Shown here in pieces: positions 16,335 through 25,173 of a stretch of 64,000 nt of DNA. A program made the translations under genes and the position numbers. The notes under the pieces are model-generated. The model saw only the letters and a program-made list of their open reading frames with translations. It did not search any database and had not been told where the DNA came from. Within the stretch, counting starts at the first letter, position 1; each line of letters begins with the position of its first letter. The stretch is from Lachnospiraceae bacterium MC2017 (GTDB lineage: Bacteria; Bacillota; Clostridia; Lachnospirales; Lachnospiraceae): NCBI GenBank assembly GCA_000701625.1, contig JNJK01000014.1:1-64000 (forward strand). The letters run 5' to 3'.

Positions 16335-16363
16335 TTGAGAAAATACCAACCAGATGATAATCT
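16335..16363 (+). promoter_or_regulatory. Promoter of type I toxin mRNA, copy 1
   Basis: TTGAGA (16335-16340), 17 bases, TAATCT (16358-16363). The leader that follows can fold (GCGCGACAGCGC; GGTGGCTGCC) and may hide the ribosome site GGGAGGTG before the toxin. The identical promoter recurs at 16765-16793. Confidence 0.65.
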
Positions 16364-16448
16364 AATTGTTGCGCGACAGCGCAGGAAAAGTATCCATGAC
16401 AGGGTGGCTGCCTCTCAGACTGACTAGAGCAGGAAGGGAGGTGACGAG

Positions 16449-16568
16449 ATGACAGATTACGAAATTATAATGGTAATGCTTGGAATCCTGGCATTAGTAA
16501 TTTCAACAAGTAGTTTGTTAATTGCGTTACTGAGCTTTCTCGACAAGAGAAACAACCGACGTAAATAA
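16449..16568 (+). CDS. Holin-like type I toxin peptide, copy 1 (39 aa)
   Basis: ATG 16449 after GGGAGGTG. The peptide is one hydrophobic segment (MTDYEIIMVMLGILALV, then SLLIALLSFL) with a charged tail (DKRNNRRK), matching the putative holin-like toxin family of type I toxin-antitoxin loci. Overproduction is expected to depolarise the membrane (family knowledge). The antisense RNA on the other strand overlaps its 3' region. It is nearly identical to the copy at 16879. Confidence 0.8.
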   Translation: MTDYEIIMVMLGILALVISTSSLLIALLSFLDKRNNRRK

Positions 16569-16664
16569 AAAATGCCTCTCCTGTCTGCCAACAGAAGAGG
16601 CGGCTCATGTAATGTGAGCTAAACATTTCCACGAGGCATCCACTTTGGAGTGGGTGCTTTTTCT
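16569..16664 (-). ncRNA. Antisense RNA antitoxin, copy 1
   Basis: Minus-strand promoter TTGAAT (16699-16694), 17 bases, TATATT (16676-16671), giving a start near 16664. The RNA would end at a hairpin (GCCTCTTCTGT/AGACAGGAGAGGC, about 16572-16600) followed by ATTTTTTATTT. It overlaps the toxin mRNA 3' region, as in txpA/ratA systems. The toxin mRNA itself ends at the plus-strand hairpin 16637-16662. Confidence 0.65.
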
Positions 16665-16764
16665 ATACTCAATATACCATCATACGGTTTTGGATTCAAT
16701 GTTAAAATAAAAGATCGTTGTAAGGCACTTATTAAGCAATCACCTAATATGGCGCTGATAAAGC

Positions 16765-16793
16765 TTGAGAAAATACCAACCAGATGATAATCT
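16765..16793 (+). promoter_or_regulatory. Promoter of type I toxin mRNA, copy 2
   Basis: TTGAGA (16765-16770), 17 bases, TAATCT (16788-16793), identical to copy 1. Confidence 0.65.
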
Positions 16794-16878
16794 AATTGAT
16801 GCGCGACAGCGCAGGAAAAGTATCCATGACAGGGTGGCTGCCTCTCAGACTGACTAGAGCAGGAAGGGAGGTGACGAG

Positions 16879-16998
16879 ATGACAGATTACGAAATCATAA
16901 TGGTAATGCTTGGAATCCTGGCATTATTGATTTCAAGCAGTAGTTTGTTAATTGCGTTACTGAGCTTTCTCGACAAGAGAAACGACAGACGTAAATAA
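16879..16998 (+). CDS. Holin-like type I toxin peptide, copy 2 (39 aa)
   Basis: ATG 16879 after GGGAGGTG. It differs from copy 1 at four residues (VIST becomes LISS; NN becomes ND). The approximately 380-bp unit including promoter, toxin, antisense RNA and terminator is a tandem duplicate of 16310-16700. Same predicted function as copy 1. Confidence 0.8.
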   Translation: MTDYEIIMVMLGILALLISSSSLLIALLSFLDKRNDRRK

Positions 16999-17093
16999 AA
17001 ATTGCCTCTCCTGTCTGCAAACGGGAGAGGCGGCTCATGTAATGTGAGCTAGAATCTCAACGAGGCATCCACTTTGGAGTGGGTGCTTTTTCT
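16999..17093 (-). ncRNA. Antisense RNA antitoxin, copy 2
   Basis: Minus-strand promoter TTTACT (17128-17123), 17 bases, TATATT (17105-17100). The terminator hairpin GCCTCTCCCGT... is followed by ATTTTTATTT. Whether the RNAs of the two copies cross-protect cannot be told from sequence. Confidence 0.6.
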
Positions 17094-17126
17094 ATATTCA
17101 ATATATCATTATACTGTTTTGGAGTA

Positions 17127-17159
17127 AAGCCCTAGAAAATCAATCTAGGGCTTTTTTAT
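17127..17159. terminator. Terminator hairpin (AAAGCCCTAGA type)
   Basis: AAAGCCCTAGA pairs with TCTAGGGCTTT, followed by T6 on the plus strand. It is placed between the toxin loci and the converging gene at 17184. Confidence 0.75.
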
Positions 17160-17183
17160 AGGTGTTCATTTTGAACACAGCTT

Positions 17184-18368
17184 TCATCGTTTCTTCATGA
17201 AGTAAATAACAGCGCCAATACCAATAAGTATTACAGAACCTCCGGCAACAGGGAAGATTGGGAAAGATGATTTTGGTTTCTCGTCCTGTGCAATCTCGGT
17301 TGCTTCTTCTGTCGGTGCAAGTGATGCTTCAATCTCTGTAGCCTGCTCTGTTGCAATGCTTTCAGCATAAGCCTTATTTAACTTTTCAACTTCGCTAATA
17401 ATATCCGTCTCTGAGATGTAGTAATCAATGGACAGCTCTGTTACTGCAAGATCAAGGAATCCATCTTTATCAGTTCTCTTTGAGGTAAAGTAGTCAAAGC
17501 CTTCCTCTGTCTTATTGAGAACGTAAACCTCATTGTCAGAAACACCTGTCTGAACTCTGAAAGTGCAGCCATTATCTGAGACAGTTCCTCCTGCGAATGA
17601 TACTTTATTTGCGCTTGCGGTTACTGTTTCACCGCTTTTAGCGGTTTCTGATATTTCAGTTTCTGAAATAGAAGCAGTAAGATCTACCGACGCATCATCT
17701 GGTCCAACATACTTATCGAAGATCCACTCATAGTCCACGCCGTCATCGGAGACAAAGGAGATCTTTATATCTTCGTTTTCCGAAGAGTTAAGCTCTTTTC
17801 CACTGATGATGTTCTCTGTTGAAGATGACTTTATGTTCAGATAAGCATTATCTGATATGTCATCGCTTAAGAAGTGATTCAGTGCAGAAATCGCTTTGTC
17901 ATTCAGAGAGTCAAAATCATGGGAATAATCAACAGTTGGCTTCTCTACTTCAGGAATGGTTTCTACTGAAGTGACCTCTGTCGGTGCAGCCTCGGGTGTT
18001 TTAACCGGTTCCGGTGTAGTCGGCGTTGACGATGTTGCTTCTGAAGTGGTCTGTGTTGGCGTCGAAGTCTGTGAATCAGAAGTAGTCTGTGTTGAAGTGG
18101 AAGCATTTTTACCATATTTATGTTCTGGATCGTAGAATTCGTCAGGATGAGATGTGCGATATGCAGATTCTGCACCAAGATATCCTGGAATTGCACCTGG
18201 CGCAGGAGCGCCTTCGGGAGTCATTGCCTTTTGAAATTCCTTTGCTTCTTCTGCCGATGGATAGCCATTTTCCCACGTATCCCAAATATCAGTAATCGAC
18301 ATAACAGTTCCTGCAGTCAGCGTTGTAGAAATAATAAGCGCAATAGCCAATTTATTTAAGTTTTTCAT
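17184..18368 (-). CDS. Secreted, C-terminally membrane-anchored protein, 394 aa
   Basis: Start ATG 18368 (GTGAGAGAA upstream); the frame runs to 18458 across the promoter region. A signal peptide (MKNLNKLAIALIISTTLTAG) leads a Pro/Ala-rich segment and a long Thr/Ser/Pro/Glu linker (residues about 95-150). Then come two beta-rich regions with SISETEISETAKSGETVTAS, and a C-terminal transmembrane helix (FPVAGGSVILIGIGAVIYF) with a KKR tail. No LPXTG motif. It is a cell-surface protein of unknown ligand. Its promoter region contains a perfect TTGTATACAA at 18410-18419, as does the divergent-facing surface protein gene at 19086. Confidence 0.75.
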   Translation of the reverse strand: MKNLNKLAIALIISTTLTAGTVMSITDIWDTWENGYPSAEEAKEFQKAMTPEGAPAPGAIPGYLGAESAYRTSHPDEFYDPEHKYGKNASTSTQTTSDSQTSTPTQTTSEATSSTPTTPEPVKTPEAAPTEVTSVETIPEVEKPTVDYSHDFDSLNDKAISALNHFLSDDISDNAYLNIKSSSTENIISGKELNSSENEDIKISFVSDDGVDYEWIFDKYVGPDDASVDLTASISETEISETAKSGETVTASANKVSFAGGTVSDNGCTFRVQTGVSDNEVYVLNKTEEGFDYFTSKRTDKDGFLDLAVTELSIDYYISETDIISEVEKLNKAYAESIATEQATEIEASLAPTEEATEIAQDEKPKSSFPIFPVAGGSVILIGIGAVIYFMKKR

Positions 18369-18409
18369 AATAATTCTCTCACGGGTAAAACTCCCCCGCG
18401 TCCTTTCGA

Positions 18410-18419
18410 TTGTATACAA
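18410..18419. promoter_or_regulatory. TTGTATACAA palindrome upstream of gene 17184
   Basis: Perfect 10-bp palindrome, 42 bases before the start. A TTGACA lies upstream on the minus strand (about 18439). The same palindrome is at 19059-19068, with one mismatch at 11738 and 33915. Confidence 0.55.
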
Positions 18420-18466
18420 TAATCGTAAGGATATTATTTTGTCAAATATTATTTCCAACTCATATA

Positions 18467-18625
18467 TTAATAGTTCTTGAACAGATCAGTATGTGAACCA
18501 GTTCTTACTGCGGTAAGAATGAGACTATCTTCGTCTTTTCCATAGATGAGCAACCAGTCTGGTTGTATGTGACATTCATTGAAACCTTCATAGTTACCAT
18601 GTAAAGGATGATCCAGATACTTTGC
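18467..18625 (-). pseudogene. Truncated YafQ/RelE-like toxin
   Basis: The frame GCA AAG TAT on the minus strand encodes AKYLDHPLHGNYEGFNECHI and then QPDWLLIYGKDEDSLILTAV, ending FKNY. This is the C-terminal half of a YafQ-type toxin (the family's LxxHxLxGxxxxxxxxHIxPDWLLIY pattern). The N-terminal part is absent, because the antitoxin gene ends immediately before it. The toxin should be inactive. Confidence 0.75.
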
Positions 18626-18627
18626 AT

Positions 18628-18924
18628 CTAATGTATGTCATCAAGCTCATTGAACAGCTCTTTTGCAGAGCCATAAGTCTTTGCTTCCACCTTTCCAGAC
18701 ATTATATCTTTTGCCTCGTTAATGGCATCATTAGTTTCTTTATTGTACTTAGGAACACGTACATCAAAAGGAATTCCACCTTCTATAAGGGACATCTCAA
18801 AAAAAATGCTGACTGCCTCTGTAAGAGTCATTCCAAGACTGCCATAGAGCTCTTCAAGGCTTGCTTTTTTCTGCTTGTTCATTCGCATGTTGAAATTTGT
18901 ATCTTTAATTAATGTTGCTGACAT
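18628..18924 (-). CDS. RelB/DinJ-family antitoxin, orphan
   Basis: Start ATG 18924, with AGGAGG eight bases upstream; ATGs three codons earlier are too close. MSATLIKDTNFNMRMNKQ is followed by the DinJ-type ribbon-helix-helix (LEELYGSLGMTLTEAVSIFF), with a toxin-binding C-terminal part (SAKELFNELDDIH). 98 residues, normal for the family. Promoter TTGCAT-16-TATTAT on the minus strand (18972-18945). The toxin downstream is truncated, so this may remain as an orphan or regulator. Confidence 0.8.
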   Translation of the reverse strand: MSATLIKDTNFNMRMNKQKKASLEELYGSLGMTLTEAVSIFFEMSLIEGGIPFDVRVPKYNKETNDAINEAKDIMSGKVEAKTYGSAKELFNELDDIH

Positions 18925-18944
18925 AAGCATCACCTCCTAAGATG

Positions 18945-18972
18945 ATAATATCACAATGTAACACGAATGCAA
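18945..18972 (-). promoter_or_regulatory. Promoter of the DinJ-like antitoxin
   Basis: TTGCAT (18972-18967), 16 bases, TATTAT (18950-18945) on the minus strand. Confidence 0.6.
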
Positions 18973-19058
18973 CACATTGTTTTACGGGAACAAATGTCCG
19001 AATGAACGAAAAAAAGTGCTTGTTTTTGGGGTATACGGCAAAATAATATATAAACGTG

Positions 19059-19068
19059 TTGTATACAA
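19059..19068. promoter_or_regulatory. TTGTATACAA palindrome at the start of the surface gene
   Basis: Perfect 10-bp palindrome 17 bases before the start, just downstream of a TAATAT-type -10 (about 19043). Confidence 0.55.
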
Positions 19069-19085
19069 AAACAAGGAGTTTTTTT

Positions 19086-22000
19086 ATGTATAGATTTTTT
19101 CAAAAGGTGATGTGTTTTATCTTGGCAGTGATCATGACTGTCCCATCTTCCGGAACAACTGTATTTGCAGCCAATAATGGTCAGCCGACATATGACTATG
19201 GGGATACTGTAGAAGTTGATCCTGACATGACAGGGGATCCAACAACTGAAGGAAATACCAGTTTTGGTGTTACGATCAATGGAGATGGAGATATCGTGAT
19301 CCGAACCAGAGATAAGAGACGTACGTCTAACACATGGTATAAAACTGTAGGATTCCATATATCAAGGTGTAAGTACAATCCTGCAGAAGAAGAATTACAC
19401 TCTGGAACGACATCGGATCATACTGAGTTTTATCTTGATGAAGCTCATAAACAGGTGGATGAAAGTGATCCTGAGAGCTATTATACGATCACTAGATTTA
19501 CATATCCTTTTGAGGAAGTGTATTCGCTTATTGCGGCAGTAAGTGCTGATTGGGCGACAGAGGTATCAGATGCCATGTACAATGGCTCGTCTTGTTATAT
19601 TAAGTTCGACTCTATAATGGTTGTTTTTGATAACGGACATCTTCAAAGATATCTATATGTAGATAAACCACCTGTCGATGGTCGTAACCCCGGTGTTCTC
19701 CGTGCATCACAGCGAGCACCGCAGGATAAGGGTGAACTCTATAACGCAAGACCGTGGGCAAACCCTTCGGGAATCCCAACGCACTTTGACAGATACCTGC
19801 CGATCAGCTCCCCGACAGAGATACCTGTTCCTGAAGATTATCCTGTAACAGAGGATACGAACGTACCGGATACTTCAGCTAAGGGATATTCCGCAGGTAA
19901 CGCAAATCTGCAAGGCTATGATGCGTCGCTCGGAGTTCCCTCATCAAAGACATTGGAAGTCTATGGCGAGGCTCTTCCGTGGTGCGCTGAGAATAAGGTA
20001 TGGGCACGAATGGTGGGAGCTACATACTATCCTGTTTATTATTACAGGTGGTCATCGCACTATTCCGGTTCATACCATGATGCCAGTGCAGAGAGGCTTC
20101 TCCGGGCTGAAGGCGTATGGGATCTCTTGGACGGAGATCAGGATGTTTATACTGTCACCAAATCCGGGTTCAGTGAGATAAGAGACGAAAATAACGTAGG
20201 AACAGGTCAGTATCATGGCGGTACGGTCACATTTAAGATAAGCCGTCCTCTCCATGAAAGGGGCTATGCAGGAATAAAAGCGTATGTCGCTTTCCAGTAC
20301 CTTGACCGTGCCAAGACAAATGCCTATGACCTTGAAACTATGGATCTGAAAAATGATGCATATGGAAGTGCAGGACTGCAGTTTGTATCAAATTACATGA
20401 CCAATACAGATGCATCTGTGGGTCTTGAAGAAAAAGACTTTAATGACAGTACATTAAACGCAGTCACAGGTGATTACGTGTCATGGGCTGATACCCCTAC
20501 AAAGGTAGCAGGAAAGATCACTCACAATTTTGATGAGGATCTGAAGGAAGCCTGTGAGGATATCTATAATGGCACGAAAACAGCCAATGACTATCTGTAT
20601 ATAAAAGATCAGCCGGGAGAAGATCCGGGTCCGGGAACATACCTTGGCGGTTCACAAACCAGAGGCGTAAATTTCCGTGGAAAGAGAGGCGCAAATGCAG
20701 ATGCGCTCGGACACAGAGCTATCGGTAATCTCACTGCCAATAACAGCAACGGTGGTTATGGCTACAGTGATCACTGGGCAGAGTGTACTGAGTCTGCAGC
20801 AGTTAAAGCCGAGTGTCATCCGTACACACAGGGCGGCAGGAAATTCCCTGGGGCGAATGCGGTATGGGAAAAGTTTGATTCCCAGTCAGTTACGATCCCG
20901 CCCAGAACAAATAACGGAAAACACGATACATATTTCGATAATGAGAATGGTGTAACGTACACAAAGATCGGAAACCTGCTTCCTACAAGCAATGGAGGCA
21001 CACAGATCTTTGGTGCAGGAAAGAAGGTAAATACAGACTATATTTACTGTGATACATATGCTCAGTTCGGAAATCATGTAAATATCCAGTCAGAGCAGTC
21101 AAACCAGATCCTGTCGTACTGGAATAATGCTCTGGGTATTGCAGGAGACGAGAATACAAAGATAGTTGATCCGGTAAATGTCCATACACCGGTAATAGCG
21201 CCGACAGTTATCAATGATGGAGATGGATCTTCACAGCAGATCGGCGGCACCGGAGGGGAAAATCAGCTTATCCATCCGAACACAGGTAATGGTGATGGAT
21301 TTGGTGAAGATGATGAAGGAGCGATATTGCCGTCAGAACTGAGGCTTGACGGATGGTATATCATTCACTGGGTTGACCTTGTAACCAATGCTGATTCAGA
21401 TCAGGACGGCGTAGAAGACGGAGCAGAACACCGAAACATACCTACGCCTGATGACGGTGGATATCAGGATGAAACGCTGCTTCATGACCAGTTCACTAAG
21501 GACAAGTACATGAAGTTCCCGTTTGAAGTTTATTACGACGGTGTATTTTATGCGGCAAATGAATGGATAAAGGTCGTAAATCCGAATGAATATAAGTTCA
21601 CGGAGCAGTCGGATACCACACTCACAAAGATATATCGGACTTCAACATCAAGTACGGGATGGCAAATTGCTTCTTATGGTGATGGAAGTTCATGGAAAAA
21701 GAACGGAAATGTGACATGGTATGACAGCTATGGAGCTACCCGTTCACTTAACCACTGGAAGGATACGCCGATCTATATCCCGTCATGGTCAAAAGAAGGA
21801 CTGTATAAAGAGATCGCAAAGAGTGAGAACGAGAATGATCCTGATGATGACCGTATAACCTGTGCACAGTTCAGAGTTCACGCGATAAATACGTATGATG
21901 ATGACAGTCAGTTCCATTATGACGAGATGAAAAAGATAGCAAATAACAGTTATAACATGATACTCTATCCGGTAAGCAGTACAGGAAGCGGATATGCTGC

Positions 22001-23678
22001 ATATGTTGCTCTGTTCAATTCCGCAGTAGAACTGTCCGGCTGGATTCATGACTTTACTATCACAGGAACAAATGAAAGTGAGCTGTTTGGAGGTATATCA
22101 AAGGAAGATGTCAAGGATACGCAGATACACAGCGACCAGGACTATTCTTTTGCCGACAATAAGCAGGACAAGAAATCAGGTGTACTTAACCGTATAGGGG
22201 AAAAGGCACTGAGATACTTAAAGGATGGTATTATATCAAAAGTCAGTGGATCTGCAAAGTGGCTTGAGGAAAATACTGTGGCTCTTCTCGGAGGCTACGA
22301 TTATAACGGCAATCATATTTACGGTAAATCAAATGCTTTTCCGGATATGGGAACAGTTCCTAAGGGTACGTCGTTCAGCTTTATGTTCAGGACGATATCA
22401 AATCTCTGGGATTTCACTGATCTCGACTCTTCGAAGGGCGATTTTGTAAAACTGACACCGACTTATAAGTATTACAAGTGGAAAGATTCCGCATGGTACA
22501 CACTTAATAATCCGGATATTAAAGCATATTACTCCGAAAACGGAGAGGACTTTATCCCTTACGGAAGTGAAAGGGACGAAAACAACTGGAAAGAAACTTC
22601 GCTTGGAATAAAGCAGTTCCGGCAGTCTTACTATGATGAAAAAGATCAGGTAACTAATGGCTCTGAAGTTCTCAGATATGCTGACTGGATCACGTGGAAT
22701 ACGTACAGATACAACATGGAAAATCCTGCAAGTGGTCTTCCAAATACGACGACGTTTGAGAATTACAAAACAATGGAAGAAGGAGGAACGTTACCTGACC
22801 ACTGCATCACGAATCAGGAATGGCTGAAAACGATGCAAAAGAACTACAAACTGTCAGAAATACAGGCAGGAACAGAAGATAATGTGTATCTGAGACTTCT
22901 TTCCGGAGAATACGATCAGCTCCGCATAAATATCTACGGAAACGGACAGGATACAGGTGATACGATGTTCAGAACGTATAAGGATTTATTAGATACTGAT
23001 GTGACAGGAAATGCATGGAACAAGGTCGGAACAGGCTCGTTTGACCGTAATAGAAATACGGGTGATGATGGTTATAAAATGACCTTGAAAACAGCCACTC
23101 TGACAGAGAATGACTGGGACATGGACACAGCGTTCAGAAATTCCATGCAGGCATGGTATGGTTCATATTATGTGCCGGAATCACTGAAACTGATCGATCT
23201 TAATGAAAATCCGATGTTCAGAGACTTTTCTGATGAACATTCACTTGTGCACAGTATTTTCAACTCACAGGGGTACGTTACCGGAGATCAGCTTGAAGCT
23301 GCATACTCGATCGGAGGACCCGGAGGGGATGCATCCAAAGGCAAATATACGGATGCGATGCAGTATTACGCTAACATTAAGCGATATATTGATCCTGATA
23401 GGGACGGACTCAATGAAGATGATGAAGTCTTTATCAAAGATGGTTATCTTATCATCAACTTTGACATCATTGCGTATAAGAACGGTAATGAATATATGCG
23501 ATACACTGGATCTAATGGTGGTCAGTGGACGAAAGAAGGCTACATAGAAGTACCAGATGACGAAGTACCTGATGATGACGATGATGCACCGCCGACAGAT
23601 CCGGGAGATGTGATCGTTATTGACCTTGAGAAAAAGGTAAGTGACAAGTACAGAGCCGGAATCTACAACATAAACTAA
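19086..23678 (+). CDS. Very large secreted protein, 1530 aa
   Basis: Start ATG 19086 (ACAAGGAG upstream); a frame extension to 19056 runs through the promoter region. It has a signal peptide (MYRFFQKVMCFILAVIMTV, cleavage near VFAA). The mature part is long, aromatic- and Asp/Asn-rich and beta-dominated. It holds two calcium-binding type Asp-rich segments (ADSDQDGVEDGAEH around 784-797, and DPDRDGLNEDDEV near the C-terminus). The tail is acidic (DDEVPDDDDDAPP) and ends KYRAGIYNIN, without LPXTG or a membrane helix. It looks like a secreted or loosely surface-bound adhesin/enzyme; no catalytic family recognised. TTGTATACAA overlaps the promoter end (19059). Confidence 0.7.
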   Translation: MYRFFQKVMCFILAVIMTVPSSGTTVFAANNGQPTYDYGDTVEVDPDMTGDPTTEGNTSFGVTINGDGDIVIRTRDKRRTSNTWYKTVGFHISRCKYNPAEEELHSGTTSDHTEFYLDEAHKQVDESDPESYYTITRFTYPFEEVYSLIAAVSADWATEVSDAMYNGSSCYIKFDSIMVVFDNGHLQRYLYVDKPPVDGRNPGVLRASQRAPQDKGELYNARPWANPSGIPTHFDRYLPISSPTEIPVPEDYPVTEDTNVPDTSAKGYSAGNANLQGYDASLGVPSSKTLEVYGEALPWCAENKVWARMVGATYYPVYYYRWSSHYSGSYHDASAERLLRAEGVWDLLDGDQDVYTVTKSGFSEIRDENNVGTGQYHGGTVTFKISRPLHERGYAGIKAYVAFQYLDRAKTNAYDLETMDLKNDAYGSAGLQFVSNYMTNTDASVGLEEKDFNDSTLNAVTGDYVSWADTPTKVAGKITHNFDEDLKEACEDIYNGTKTANDYLYIKDQPGEDPGPGTYLGGSQTRGVNFRGKRGANADALGHRAIGNLTANNSNGGYGYSDHWAECTESAAVKAECHPYTQGGRKFPGANAVWEKFDSQSVTIPPRTNNGKHDTYFDNENGVTYTKIGNLLPTSNGGTQIFGAGKKVNTDYIYCDTYAQFGNHVNIQSEQSNQILSYWNNALGIAGDENTKIVDPVNVHTPVIAPTVINDGDGSSQQIGGTGGENQLIHPNTGNGDGFGEDDEGAILPSELRLDGWYIIHWVDLVTNADSDQDGVEDGAEHRNIPTPDDGGYQDETLLHDQFTKDKYMKFPFEVYYDGVFYAANEWIKVVNPNEYKFTEQSDTTLTKIYRTSTSSTGWQIASYGDGSSWKKNGNVTWYDSYGATRSLNHWKDTPIYIPSWSKEGLYKEIAKSENENDPDDDRITCAQFRVHAINTYDDDSQFHYDEMKKIANNSYNMILYPVSSTGSGYAAYVALFNSAVELSGWIHDFTITGTNESELFGGISKEDVKDTQIHSDQDYSFADNKQDKKSGVLNRIGEKALRYLKDGIISKVSGSAKWLEENTVALLGGYDYNGNHIYGKSNAFPDMGTVPKGTSFSFMFRTISNLWDFTDLDSSKGDFVKLTPTYKYYKWKDSAWYTLNNPDIKAYYSENGEDFIPYGSERDENNWKETSLGIKQFRQSYYDEKDQVTNGSEVLRYADWITWNTYRYNMENPASGLPNTTTFENYKTMEEGGTLPDHCITNQEWLKTMQKNYKLSEIQAGTEDNVYLRLLSGEYDQLRINIYGNGQDTGDTMFRTYKDLLDTDVTGNAWNKVGTGSFDRNRNTGDDGYKMTLKTATLTENDWDMDTAFRNSMQAWYGSYYVPESLKLIDLNENPMFRDFSDEHSLVHSIFNSQGYVTGDQLEAAYSIGGPGGDASKGKYTDAMQYYANIKRYIDPDRDGLNEDDEVFIKDGYLIINFDIIAYKNGNEYMRYTGSNGGQWTKEGYIEVPDDEVPDDDDDAPPTDPGDVIVIDLEKKVSDKYRAGIYNIN

Positions 23679-23705
23679 AAAGAGAGCGGTTATTAGGAAA
23701 GAAAA

Positions 23706-23746
23706 AACGCCTGAAAATGAGAATATCATTTTCAGGCGTTTGTTTT
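23706..23746. terminator. Bidirectional terminator between convergent genes
   Basis: AACGCCTGAAAATGA pairs with TCATTTTCAGGCGTT (stem 15 bp, small loop), with T-rich tails on both strands. Confidence 0.8.
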
Positions 23747-24197
23747 AAAATTTTGGCATCGCTTCCCACCATTTAGTTTCTTTACTGTAGCGGCTTATAG
23801 TACTGAAGCTGTTGAGGATTTTAAGAGATTCCTCAAAAATAAATACCCATAAGTCATTGTTAAAAGAGGGATTAAAAGTTACCGAAATATACTCATCCGA
23901 AATGGTTACAGATTTTATCACGTTTGTGAAACGTTCAGGAGAGCTTTCAATTATAACCCAACCCAAAAGACTCTTCGCACATTCCTTGTTATAATCAGCT
24001 TCAGCATCGGAAATTTTTTGGAGCTTATTATCCGATGTAATAGGAATCTCAGATATGATGGTGTTTAATTCTTTGTCCTCTAGTTTCGAATTTTCGAAAG
24101 CGAGAGCGAAGAGCCATCTCTCTATCGGAGCTAGATCGCCCTTAACGTTAATTAATTCGTAGGAATTATTGTGAGACTTTTCGTCTGAGAGAGCCAT
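23745..24197 (-). CDS. Hypothetical protein, 150 aa (paralogue A)
   Basis: Start ATG 24197 with GAAGGAGG upstream. The soluble protein contains LEDKELNTIISEIPI and ISVTFNPSFNND, shared in spirit with the next gene (LDKELNTLISIFPE; ISIMFNSSLTRE). So the two genes are divergent paralogues in tandem. Both have a helical core ending in an Asn/Phe-rich strand. No known family. Confidence 0.65.
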   Translation of the reverse strand: MALSDEKSHNNSYELINVKGDLAPIERWLFALAFENSKLEDKELNTIISEIPITSDNKLQKISDAEADYNKECAKSLLGWVIIESSPERFTNVIKSVTISDEYISVTFNPSFNNDLWVFIFEESLKILNSFSTISRYSKETKWWEAMPKF

Positions 24198-24224
24198 TTG
24201 AACCTCCTTCAACCAGGCTGAATT

Positions 24225-24578
24225 TCAATAAGATAGACAAATTAACTCCAAAACTTCACGGGTCAAAGAACTGTTAAACATGATACTAATCTGACAATCC
24301 CGATAACTAATACTTTGAACAACGTTAAAGCCCTGACACATTTTATCGTCGGGATGTTTTTCAATTAAACGGACACGTGACAAATGCAACTCTGAGTCGG
24401 CTATTGAATCGAAAGATGGTTTTAAATCATCCATATGCAATAATCTCTCAGGAAAAATCGAGATAAGGGTATTCAATTCTTTGTCTAATTTTGCGTATTT
24501 TGCTCCCATTGAAAGGATTTGACGATCCATATTGGTCAACCTTCCTCTTGGAATTTCAACACTAAAGGAATTTTTCAT
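24225..24578 (-). CDS. Hypothetical protein, 117 aa (paralogue B)
   Basis: Start ATG 24578 with AAGGAGGCAGCA upstream. It is related to the 23745 gene by the conserved LDKELNTLIS and MFNSS motifs. The two genes are separated by 27 bases on the same strand and are probably co-transcribed. Function unknown. Confidence 0.65.
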   Translation of the reverse strand: MKNSFSVEIPRGRLTNMDRQILSMGAKYAKLDKELNTLISIFPERLLHMDDLKPSFDSIADSELHLSRVRLIEKHPDDKMCQGFNVVQSISYRDCQISIMFNSSLTREVLELICLSY

Positions 24579-24834
24579 TGCTGCCTCCTTAAATAAAATG
24601 GAAAAAGTACATGAAAAATCATATCATTAAATTTATCGGACATTTCGCCAGAAAAAATAACCGGAAAAAAAGGAAAAACATAGTTTGAAGGAAAGTTTGA
24701 AGAAAAATTCTCAATACAGACAGATCCATACGGAAGAAAAAGCAAATAAAAATTCGCAAACTGACGATGGAAGAGGTTCAAAAGATTATTCTGGAAAGGA
24801 AAAAGTATGAGCAAACTTGTGGGGAAATCCACGT

Positions 24835-24962
24835 TTGACGATGTAATAAGTAAGTGATACTATGGAAATGAAAAAGGTGCTGCCGATAGACGGTTAGTCC
24901 TGAAATCTTATAACGAAAAAATAACCGCTCAAAGTTTCTCAGGCTCTTGGGCGGTTATTTTT
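24835..24962 (+). ncRNA. Antisense RNA of the type I toxin at 24955 (with promoter)
   Basis: Promoter TTGACG (24835-24840), 17 bases, TACTAT (24858-24863) on the plus strand. The short RNA (start near 24870) ends at the stem AATAACCGCTCAA/TTGGGCGGTTATT (about 24920-24959), followed by TTTTTG. It overlaps the 3' end of the convergent toxin gene (24955-25056), as expected for a type I antitoxin. Confidence 0.65.
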
Positions 24963-25056
24963 GTGTCTTGGAATCACGCTTTCCATGCATGTAACCAAGA
25001 CTATAGAACGTCGCACAAAGTGCGAGAACTGCAATCAAGTCACTAATGGTCAGCAT
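24955..25056 (-). CDS. Small type I toxin-like membrane peptide, 33 aa
   Basis: ATG 25056 is preceded by AAAGGAGG. One short hydrophobic helix (ISDLIAVLALCATFYSLGYM) is followed by a basic tail (HGKRDSKTQK). It has a strong promoter of its own (25202-25174) and a convergent antisense RNA. The layout is txpA/ratA-like; the peptide sequence differs from the holin-like group at 16.4 kb. Confidence 0.75.
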   Translation of the reverse strand: MLTISDLIAVLALCATFYSLGYMHGKRDSKTQK

Positions 25057-25173
25057 TTATCAAGTACCTCCTTTCAAAGATTTCCCTATAAGAGATTTCT
25101 ATGATAAACAGAGGTCACAGTCCTCTGAGAAAAGGACTAACCGCTTACCGAAAATGGTAACACCCGAGGCAAT

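Noticed and set aside
24575-24832. Minus-strand frame upstream of gene 24225
   Set aside because: Low-complexity Phe/Leu/Ser-rich translation without a ribosome site; looks like a shadow of A-rich DNA.
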